A stretch of DNA of 15,261 nt from DATLFP01 sp035540955 (GTDB lineage: Bacteria > Actinomycetota > Acidimicrobiia > Acidimicrobiales > CADCSY01), in NCBI GenBank assembly GCA_035540955.1, contig DATLFP010000214.1, forward strand, positions 1-15,261, read 5' to 3'. This document shows, one piece after another, positions 1 to 6,029 of the stretch (positions within the stretch are counted from its first letter, which is position 1; every line of letters starts with the position of its first letter). The translations under genes and the position numbers were made by a program. The notes below the pieces were generated by a model, which saw only the letters and a list, made by a program, of their open reading frames with translations, searched no databases and had not been told where the DNA came from.

Positions 1-1070
1 GCGTCGACCTCGCGGGTGAACCGGTTGGCGGCGCCCAGGTCGCGGGTCACGATGGCCTCGGTGTGCCCGGAGCTGTGCCGGCGCACGTGGTCGATGGCGG
101 CATCGATGGTCGGCACCACCGCCACGCTCATCTTCAGGTCGAGGAACTCGGCAGAGAAGTCGGCGTCGCTGGCCACGCCCATCGACGGCACGCGGCGGCG
201 GGCGCCGTCGTCGCCCACCAGCTCGACCCCCCGCTCCCCCAGCTCGGCGGCGATCCGGGGCAGGAACGCGTCGGCGACGTCGTCGTGCACCACGAGCGAC
301 TCGGCGGCGTTGCACACCGACGGACGCTGGGTCTTGGCGTTGACGACGATCGACGCCGCCATGTCGAGATCGGCGGCGGCGTCGACGTAGACGTGGCAGT
401 TGCCGTCGCCGTCGATCACGTACGGCACCGTGGCGTGCTCGAAGATCGAGGCGATCAACGACGGGCCGCCCCGCGGGATCAGCACGTCGATCGACTCGCG
501 CAGCCGCATGAACTCGATGGCCGCCTCGCGGCTGGTGTCCTCCACCAGCACGAGCGAATCCTCCGGCAAGCCGGCCTTCGCCAGCGCCTCGCGCAGGACA
601 GCGGCGATGGCGATGTTCGAGGAGATGGCGGCCGACGAGCCCCGCAGGAACGCGGCGTTCCCCGACTTGAGGCAGAGCCCGAAGGCGTCGCTCGTCACGT
701 TCGGCCGGTTCTCGTAGACCATCGCCACCACCCCGAGCGGCACCCGCACCTGCTCGATGCGCAGCCCGTTGGGCCGGACCCACCCCCGCACGACCTCACC
801 GACGGGGTCGGAAAGGCCGGCCACCAGCCGGAGCCCGTTGGCCATCGAGCCCACGCGGTCCTCGGTCAGCCGCAGACGGTCGACGACGGTGGGCGTGACG
901 CCGCCCGACTCGGCCCGGGCGACGTCGTCGCCGTTGGCGGTCACGATGTCGGCGGCGCGATCGACAAGCAGGTCGGCGGCGGCGTGCAGGGCGGCGTCCT
1001 TGGCGTCGGTGCCGCTCGTGGCGAGCACGCGCGACGCCGCCTTCGCGCGTTGACCGAGCGTGGCGAGCAC
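1..1070 (-). CDS. proA: Glutamate-5-semialdehyde dehydrogenase (gamma-glutamyl phosphate reductase), 3' end beyond the window
   Basis: This is the second enzyme of proline synthesis from glutamate. It reduces gamma-glutamyl phosphate to glutamate-5-semialdehyde with NADPH in the cytoplasm. The first 356 codons are visible; the family is usually about 415-430 residues, so the C-terminus is cut by the left edge. Recognisable blocks are VYENRPNVTSDAF, LKSGNAAFLRGSSAA, LIPRGGPSLI and KTQRPSVCNAAESLVVH, the last holding the expected catalytic Cys at about residue 253. The C-terminal part shows DLKMSVAVV and HSSGHTEAIVT. I chose the GTG at 1070 because the protein then begins VLATLGQRAKAASRVLA, as in ProA families. 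The nearby ATG at 1075 is out of frame, and no in-frame ATG lies upstream. There is no convincing Shine-Dalgarno. A TACGAT element 6 bases before the GTG suggests a leaderless mRNA. The gene is divergent from the AAA+ gene and does not appear related to it in function. Confidence 0.96.
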   Translation of the reverse strand, partial: MLATLGQRAKAASRVLATSGTDAKDAALHAAADLLVDRAADIVTANGDDVARAESGGVTPTVVDRLRLTEDRVGSMANGLRLVAGLSDPVGEVVRGWVRPNGLRIEQVRVPLGVVAMVYENRPNVTSDAFGLCLKSGNAAFLRGSSAAISSNIAIAAVLREALAKAGLPEDSLVLVEDTSREAAIEFMRLRESIDVLIPRGGPSLIASIFEHATVPYVIDGDGNCHVYVDAAADLDMAASIVVNAKTQRPSVCNAAESLVVHDDVADAFLPRIAAELGERGVELVGDDGARRRVPSMGVASDADFSAEFLDLKMSVAVVPTIDAAIDHVRRHSSGHTEAIVTRDLGAANRFTREVD

Positions 1071-1076
1071 CCCATG

Positions 1077-1082
1077 ATCGTA
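1077..1082 (-). promoter_or_regulatory. Putative -10 element of a leaderless proA promoter
   Basis: On the minus strand TACGAT fits the actinobacterial -10 pattern TANNNT. It ends 6 bases before the proA GTG at 1070, so transcription starting about 7 bases downstream would begin at or next to the start codon. No clear -35 hexamer is seen 16-18 bases upstream. The lack of a Shine-Dalgarno before proA agrees with leaderless initiation. This is an inference from spacing only. Confidence 0.4.
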
Positions 1083-1091
1083 CCGGCCATG

Positions 1092-1139
1092 CTGTCGGGG
1101 TGATCGAGGCGCGATCGGCGAGCGGGGAGGGCCCGACAG
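1092..1139. repeat. Nested inverted repeats in the divergent proA / AAA+ spacer
   Basis: CTGTCGGG at 1092-1099 is the exact reverse complement of CCCGACAG at 1132-1139. Inside it, GATCG at 1102-1106 is mirrored by CGATC at 1112-1116 around a 5-base loop. The outer right arm ends 4 bases before the AAA+ ATG at 1144, and the GGGGAGG that probably serves as its ribosome site (1124-1130) lies between the arms. It could be an operator for the two divergent genes or an mRNA structure gating translation of the AAA+ gene. In GC-rich DNA an 8-bp dyad can also be chance. Confidence 0.35.
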
Positions 1140-1143
1140 GCTG

Positions 1144-2523
1144 ATGCCGGGGCTGGCCGACGCTGTCCAGCGGTTCATCGACGACCTCACCGGTCCGGTC
1201 GTCGCCCTCGGTGCCGTCGCGCCCGACATCGGCGCCGACAAGCTCGCCACCGACGTGGCCGTGGAGGCCTATGACATCGCCGGCGCCATGATCGACGCCG
1301 ACGGTCTCCACACCGACAACGAGCTGCTCGGCCTCATCGAGGCGTTCGGCCACCGGTTGCCGATCCAGCTCCTGCGCGCGTCCCCCGGGGAGATCCGCGC
1401 CGCCGGCCTCCTCACCGGGCGCCGCCACTGGGTCGACCGCGAGTCGCCGATGTTCCAGGTGCTGCTCACCGCCGACCGCGCCGGTCGAACCCGTCACGCG
1501 TGGACCTACTACGAGCGGGCGATGGAGATCGCCCACGAGGTGTGCGGCACCGACGCCCACGTCTCCCACCTCGAGCTGGCCGCCCTCGAGCGCCTGCGCA
1601 CCACCCTCCTCGGCTCGCTGCAGAAGCTCCCGGCCGCCAGCGGCCCGCCCGCCGCGGGACCGGCCGGGGAGCCCGCCGAGGCGGAGCTCCCGCCGGCCCG
1701 CTCGCTCGAGGAGCTGCACGCCGAGCTCGACGCGCTCGTGGGCCTCGGGCCGGTGAAGGCGGAGATCAAGCTGGTGGCCGACCTCCTCACCGTGCAGAAC
1801 ATGCGCCGCGAGCGGGGCCTTCCGGTGGCGGAGACGAGTCGCCACCTCGTGTTCACCGGCAACCCCGGCACCGGCAAGACCACGGTGGCCCGCCTGCTGG
1901 CCGAGATCTACCGGACCCTCGGCGTCGTCTCGAAGGGCCAGCTGGTGGAGACCGACCGGGCCGGCCTCGTCGCCGGCTACATCGGCCAGACCGCGACGAA
2001 GGTCGACGAGATGGTGACCTCGGCGCTCGGCGGGCTGCTGCTCATCGACGAGGCCTACTCCCTCGCCCGCGGCGACGACCGCGACTTCGGCCAGGAGGCC
2101 ATCGACGCGCTGGTCAAGCGGATGGAGGATCACCGGGACGACCTCGTCGTCATCGTGGCCGGCTATCCCGCGGAGATGTCGATGTTCATCGACTCGAACC
2201 CGGGCCTGCGCAGCCGGTTCCCCAAGAGCATCCACTTCCCCGACTACACGAGCGACGAGCTGGTGGCGATCTTCCGGTCGATGTGCGAGCGCAACCACTA
2301 CGTCGCCGACGACGCCGCGCTCGAGATGGTCCGCATCCGGATCGACGCCATCCCCCGGGGCAAGGGGTTCGGCAACGGGCGGGTCGTGCGCAACCTGTTC
2401 GAGGCGTCCCTCGCCACGCACGCCAGCCGCGTCGTCGGGCTGGAGAACCCGAGCGACCACGACCTGAGCGCGATCAGCGCCGAGGACGTCGCCGCCGCCG
2501 CCGAGCCCGAGGCGGCCGTGTGA
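1144..2523 (+). CDS. AAA+ ATPase of the CbxX/CfqX (SpoVK-like) family with an N-terminal TerB-like domain
   Basis: This 459-residue soluble protein has two parts. Residues 1-160 are helical and acidic and carry an AMIDADGLHTDNELLGLI stretch resembling TerB-like (tellurite resistance) domains. A Pro/Ala-rich linker (about 161-184) leads to a CbxX-type AAA+ domain. That domain shows LDALVGLGPVKAEI, Walker A GNPGTGKTT (239-247, K245), Walker B LLLIDEAYSL (D302, E303), IVAGYP, and an arginine-finger region NPGLRSRF (R356, R358). These are the residues needed for ATP binding, hydrolysis and ring assembly. Known relatives are Rubisco-activase-like remodellers and actinobacterial secretion-associated ATPases; the client of this one is unknown. 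A GGAGG at 1126-1130 precedes the ATG by 13 bases, which is rather long. The stop overlaps the next start (GTGA), so it is translationally coupled to the solute-binding-like gene and probably works with the VWA lipoprotein two genes on. The AAA+ call is firm; the TerB-like call is moderate. Confidence 0.9.
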   Translation: MPGLADAVQRFIDDLTGPVVALGAVAPDIGADKLATDVAVEAYDIAGAMIDADGLHTDNELLGLIEAFGHRLPIQLLRASPGEIRAAGLLTGRRHWVDRESPMFQVLLTADRAGRTRHAWTYYERAMEIAHEVCGTDAHVSHLELAALERLRTTLLGSLQKLPAASGPPAAGPAGEPAEAELPPARSLEELHAELDALVGLGPVKAEIKLVADLLTVQNMRRERGLPVAETSRHLVFTGNPGTGKTTVARLLAEIYRTLGVVSKGQLVETDRAGLVAGYIGQTATKVDEMVTSALGGLLLIDEAYSLARGDDRDFGQEAIDALVKRMEDHRDDLVVIVAGYPAEMSMFIDSNPGLRSRFPKSIHFPDYTSDELVAIFRSMCERNHYVADDAALEMVRIRIDAIPRGKGFGNGRVVRNLFEASLATHASRVVGLENPSDHDLSAISAEDVAAAAEPEAAV

Positions 2524-3416
2524 AGCGACTGTTCGCGGCGGTGATCGCGATCGCGCTGATCGTCGGTGCCGCCATCGCCCGCTCGGTGCTCGACGACGAC
2601 GGCGCGTCCTCGGCTCCGGTCGGTTCCGGTGGCGATGCCGTCCGCGTCGTGTGCGCCGACCTCCTCCGGGTCGCGTGCGCCGGCCTCGAGGGCGACGTCG
2701 AGGTCACCTACGAGGACGCGGCGGTCACCGCCGACCGGCTGGCGACCGCCACCGACCCCGAGCTCGACGCGTGGGTGGCGCCGATGCCGTGGCCGGCGAT
2801 GGTCGACGACACCCGCGCGCGAGCCGGCGCCAACCCCCTGTTCTCCGAGCAACCCCGACCGCTCGCCCGCACCCGGCTGGCGGTGGTCGGCCCCGACGAC
2901 CTCGAGGGCTGCGGCTGGCGCTGCCTCGGCGACCGCGCCGCCGGCGAGCTGAAGCTCGGCAGCCGGCCGCTCGCGACGTCGGGCATCGGTGTGCTCACCC
3001 TGGCGGCCGCCGTCACCGGCTGGTTCGATGGCCCAACCTTCGCCACCAACGACTTCGACCCCGACTTCGAGCGATGGCTCGGCGGCTGGTCGCGCCGGCT
3101 CGAGGTCTCCCCGGACCCGCTCACCCGGCTGCTGCAGGCCCGCGCCTTCCTCGACGCCGCCGTCGAGCTCGAGGCGACTGCCGAGGCGACGCTGGCCGCG
3201 GCGTCGCCGGACCGGATCGCCGGGCTCACCCTCCTCTACCCTGCGCCCGTGGCGACGGTCGAGGCAGTCCTGGTCAGCACCGGCGCGGGCACCGACGACC
3301 TCGCCGACCGGCTGGCGTCGGCACTGGAGGCCGCCGGCTGGCGGGCCCCCGACGGCCAGTCCCTCGAGCTGCCCTCGCCGGGTGTGATCGTGGCGCTCCG
3401 GAGCAAGGTCCGATGA
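2520..3416 (+). CDS. Membrane-anchored periplasmic-binding-protein-like protein of unknown function
   Basis: This 298-residue protein has one N-terminal hydrophobic segment (about 3-20, FAAVIAIALIVGAAIA) with no lipobox cysteine, so it is a signal anchor or cleaved signal peptide. The rest is predicted extracytoplasmic and carries four cysteines (VVCADLLRVAC and GCGWRC), enough for two disulfides. It seems related to the binding domain of the next protein. ELDAWVAPMPWPAMVDD parallels PEVWSPAASSWGAVVNQ there, and LKLGSRPLATSGIGVLTLA parallels FRLGKTNPNFSTSGLSALI, in the same order. That suggests a divergent type II solute-binding fold (ModA-like family). The GTG at 2520 overlaps the AAA+ stop by 4 bases and has a GAGG just upstream. 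The frame is open further 5', but that part lies inside the AAA+ gene. The stop overlaps the next ATG. No transporter partner is nearby, so a sensing or scaffolding role is an inference. Confidence 0.85.
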   Translation: MKRLFAAVIAIALIVGAAIARSVLDDDGASSAPVGSGGDAVRVVCADLLRVACAGLEGDVEVTYEDAAVTADRLATATDPELDAWVAPMPWPAMVDDTRARAGANPLFSEQPRPLARTRLAVVGPDDLEGCGWRCLGDRAAGELKLGSRPLATSGIGVLTLAAAVTGWFDGPTFATNDFDPDFERWLGGWSRRLEVSPDPLTRLLQARAFLDAAVELEATAEATLAAASPDRIAGLTLLYPAPVATVEAVLVSTGAGTDDLADRLASALEAAGWRAPDGQSLELPSPGVIVALRSKVR

Positions 3417-5224
3417 GGCGGCCGGTCGGCGTCCTCCTGCTCTTCGCCCTCCTCGTCGCCCTCCTCGCCGCGTGCTCGGACGACGACGCCCCGAGCGGCG
3501 GGGCCGGTCCGCTGCTCGGCGACCCCGGTGACTGCGCGGTCATCGACATCGCGGTGTCGTCGGAGAAGATCGCCCTGCTCCAGGACTTCGCCGCCGACTT
3601 CAACGGCTCCGACCGCGCCGAGCTCGACGACGGGTGCGTGTTCGTCAACCCGTACAGCAAGTCTTCCGGTGGCGCCGCCACCCAGCTCGGCCTCGGCTGG
3701 CCCGACGAGGAGGGTGAAGGCCCCCGGCCCGAGGTGTGGTCGCCGGCCGCCAGCTCGTGGGGCGCGGTCGTGAACCAGCGGCTCGCCGACCGGGGCGAAG
3801 CACCGATCGTCCCCGACTCCGAGCCGTTCATGCTCACGCCGCTCGTGATCGCCATGCCCAAGCCCATGGCCGACGCCCTCGGCTATCCGGAGACCCCGGT
3901 GGGCTTCGCCGACATCCTCGAGCTCGCCCGCGACCCCGAGGGGTGGGGCAAGTACGGGCATCCCGAGTGGGGGCCGTTCCGGCTCGGCAAGACCAACCCC
4001 AACTTCTCGACGAGCGGGCTCTCGGCGCTCATCGCCCAGTACTACGCGGCCGTCGGCAAGACCGAGGGACTCTCGCTCGAAGACCTCGCCCGGCCCGACG
4101 TGATCGACTTCGCGCGCGGCATCGAGTCGAGCGTCGTCCACTACGGCGACACCACCCCGACCTTCCTCAACAACCTCTACCGCAACGACGCCCGCGGAGC
4201 CTCGCTCACCTACGTGTCGGCCGTCGCCGTCGAGGAGGTGTCGGTCATCAGCTACAACGCCGGCAACCCCGACGGTGTGCTCGACCCCGGCGAGGAGCCC
4301 CGACCGCCGCGCGTACCGCTCGTCGCCGTCTACCCCGAGGAGGGGACGCTCTTCAGCGACAACCCGTTCATCATCCTCGACGCCGACTGGGTGACCGACC
4401 TGCAGCGGGAGGGCGCCGAGCGGTTCGGCGACTTCATCCAGGAGCCGGAGAACCAGGAACGGGTGCTGGAGTTCGGGTTCCGCCCCGGCAACACCGCGGT
4501 GCCCATCGCCGATCCCATCGTGCGGGCGAACGGCGTCGACCCGGCGCAGCCGACGCGCACCCTCGAGGTCCCGGCACCGGCGGTGATGGTCGAGGCGCTG
4601 GCCCGGTGGGACGCGCAGCGCAAGCCGGCGAAGGTCCTGCTTCTCGTCGACGTGTCGGGCTCGATGGGCGACTTCGCCACCTCCGACGGGCAGACCAAGC
4701 TCGACCTCGCCAAGCAGGCGGCGATCGAGGCGCTCGACCAGTTCAAGGACGAGGACGAGGTCGGGCTGCGGATCTTCTCCACCGGCCTCGCCGGCACCGA
4801 GCCGTCCGACTACGTCGACCTCGTGCCCTTCGGCCCGATCGGCGAGCAGCGCGAGCTGCTGGCGTCGCGCATCCGCTCGCTCGTCCCCACCCAGGGAACC
4901 CCGCTCTACACCGCCGTGCGCGACTCCTACCGGTCAATGCAGGACGACTACGCCGCCGACCGCATCAACGCCATCGTCCTGCTCTCCGACGGACAGAACG
5001 AGGACCCCCGCAACAGCGACCTCCAGGGCCTCCTCACCGAGCTGGGGTCGGCCAACGAGGGCCAGGCGTCGCGTCCGGTCCGGCTGTTCGCCATCGCCTA
5101 TGGCGACGGGGCCGACACCATCACCCTCGGCCAGCTGGCCGAGGCCACCAACGCCGCCCTCTACAACGCGTCGGACCCGGCCTCGATCCGCCGGGTCTTC
5201 ACATCGGTGATCAGCAACTTCTGA
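3413..5224 (+). CDS. Lipoprotein with fused solute-binding and von Willebrand factor A domains
   Basis: This 603-residue protein starts with a lipoprotein signal peptide (LLVALLAAC, lipid-modified Cys 21), so it is anchored on the outer face of the membrane. Residues about 40-380 form a type II solute-binding (ModA / SBP_bac_11-like) domain, with VSSEKIALLQDFAADFN, PEVWSPAASSW, TPLVIAMPKPMADALG and GKTNPNFSTSGLSALI. Residues about 405-600 are a VWA domain with a complete MIDAS: DVSGS (D413, S415, S417), T496 in QGTPLYTA and D526 in LLSDGQNED. It should bind a divalent metal and a protein ligand. Domain fusions of this kind occur in actinobacteria without known function. The ATG at 3413 overlaps the previous stop (ATGA) and follows GGAGCAAGG. 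It ends a tightly coupled three-gene set with the AAA+ ATPase. AAA+/VWA pairing is a recurrent theme (MoxR/VWA), but here the two are on opposite sides of the membrane. Confidence 0.93.
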   Translation: MRRPVGVLLLFALLVALLAACSDDDAPSGGAGPLLGDPGDCAVIDIAVSSEKIALLQDFAADFNGSDRAELDDGCVFVNPYSKSSGGAATQLGLGWPDEEGEGPRPEVWSPAASSWGAVVNQRLADRGEAPIVPDSEPFMLTPLVIAMPKPMADALGYPETPVGFADILELARDPEGWGKYGHPEWGPFRLGKTNPNFSTSGLSALIAQYYAAVGKTEGLSLEDLARPDVIDFARGIESSVVHYGDTTPTFLNNLYRNDARGASLTYVSAVAVEEVSVISYNAGNPDGVLDPGEEPRPPRVPLVAVYPEEGTLFSDNPFIILDADWVTDLQREGAERFGDFIQEPENQERVLEFGFRPGNTAVPIADPIVRANGVDPAQPTRTLEVPAPAVMVEALARWDAQRKPAKVLLLVDVSGSMGDFATSDGQTKLDLAKQAAIEALDQFKDEDEVGLRIFSTGLAGTEPSDYVDLVPFGPIGEQRELLASRIRSLVPTQGTPLYTAVRDSYRSMQDDYAADRINAIVLLSDGQNEDPRNSDLQGLLTELGSANEGQASRPVRLFAIAYGDGADTITLGQLAEATNAALYNASDPASIRRVFTSVISNF

Positions 5225-5252
5225 AGACGTCCGGCGCCGCCCCCGAGGTGCG

Positions 5253-5258
5253 TACAGT
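5253..5258 (+). promoter_or_regulatory. Putative -10 element upstream of the two-helix coiled-coil gene
   Basis: TACAGT fits TANNNT and ends 9 bases before the ATG at 5268. A start of transcription about 7 bases downstream would leave a leader of at most a few bases. It lies in the 43-base gap after the VWA gene, the only plus-strand junction before pspA with room for a promoter. No clear -35 or transcription terminator is seen in the gap. Confidence 0.35.
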
Positions 5259-5267
5259 CGGCGGGTC

Positions 5268-6029
5268 ATGCCGGCCCGGCTCCCCGAACGATTCCTGAAC
5301 GCCCGCACCGCTCAGGCGATCACGGCCCCGTCGGCCATCGTGTTGGCAGGCGCCGGCGCCGCCGTCGCCATCCTCGCCGGCCTCCCCCTCGCCGCCATCG
5401 TCGGCGCCGGCGCGCTGGCCTGGGCCGGCCGGGTCGCCATCGGGCTCCCCCGGCGGGTCCGCGCCGACCGCATCGACCCCTTCGCCCTCAGCGCCCACTG
5501 GCGCCAGCCCGTCCAGGAGGCGCTCCAGGCCCAGCGCCGTTTCGGGGAGGCCGTGCGCAAGGCCGACGCCGGTCCGCTCCGGGAGCGCCTCCGCGAGATC
5601 GGGACCCGCATCGACGCCGGCGTGCGCGAGTGCTGGCGGGTGGCGCAGCGGGGCCACGCCATGGAGAGCGGGCTCAAGGTGCTCGACATCGAGGGGACCA
5701 AGCGGGAGCTGGCCGATGTCGAGCGTGACCTGCGAGGGTCGAGCGACGAGCGGCTCGAGCGGGCCCGGGAGTCGCTCCGGGCCCAGCTCAGCTCAGCCCA
5801 GCGGATGATCGACGCGGTGAGCGATGCCCGCTCGCAGCTGCGGCTGCTCGACGCCCGCCTCGACGAGGCCGTGACGAGGGCCGTCGAGCTGTCGCTGCGA
5901 TCGGCCGGCGATGCCGACATCCGCGGGCTGGGTTCCGACGTGGACGCCGTCGTGCAGGACATGGAGGCGCTCCGGGCCGCGCTCGAGGACGTCGACCGCC
6001 CGCACGGCGGCACTGCCGCCACCTCGTGA
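5268..6029 (+). CDS. Membrane protein with two N-terminal helices and a long coiled-coil tail, function unknown
   Basis: This 253-residue protein has a hydrophobic hairpin at about residues 18-58, rich in Ala, Gly, Val and Ile. A basic patch (LPRRVRADR) follows, then a charged, almost wholly helical region (about 75-245) with heptad-like spacing, for example ERLREIGTRIDAGVREC, GTKRELADVERDLRG and DARLDEAVTRAVELSLR. By the positive-inside rule the tail is probably cytoplasmic. I do not recognise the family. The shape resembles the XpaC-type proteins that accompany toxic-anion-resistance (TelA) proteins, but that is a topological similarity only. The ATG at 5268 has no strong ribosome site and follows a TACAGT -10-like element. 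The stop overlaps the MurJ GTG by 4 bases, so the two are translationally coupled. PspA, another helical membrane-surface protein, lies one gene further on. A membrane stress or scaffold role is an inference. Confidence 0.75.
   Translation: MPARLPERFLNARTAQAITAPSAIVLAGAGAAVAILAGLPLAAIVGAGALAWAGRVAIGLPRRVRADRIDPFALSAHWRQPVQEALQAQRRFGEAVRKADAGPLRERLREIGTRIDAGVRECWRVAQRGHAMESGLKVLDIEGTKRELADVERDLRGSSDERLERARESLRAQLSSAQRMIDAVSDARSQLRLLDARLDEAVTRAVELSLRSAGDADIRGLGSDVDAVVQDMEALRAALEDVDRPHGGTAATS

Noticed and set aside
1073..1075. ATG as the proA start
   Set aside because: It is out of frame with ProA and would read MGCSPRSV; the in-frame start is the GTG at 1070.
63..1103. Plus-strand open frames over the left kilobase
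   Set aside because: The minus strand encodes an unmistakable ProA with its catalytic Cys block; the plus-strand frames are its shadows.
796..2460. A 554-codon open frame on the minus strand
   Set aside because: It is antisense to the AAA+ gene and runs on into proA in the wrong frame. It has low-complexity composition and no recognisable motif.
1500..2519. A long upstream extension of the binding-protein-like gene
   Set aside because: The extension is an out-of-frame reading of the AAA+ gene and is Arg/Pro-rich noise. The real start is the GTG at 2520, followed by a membrane helix.
5225..5267. Possible terminator after the VWA gene
   Set aside because: Only short GC palindromes such as CGGCGCCG are present, with no stem long enough to separate from background in such GC-rich DNA.
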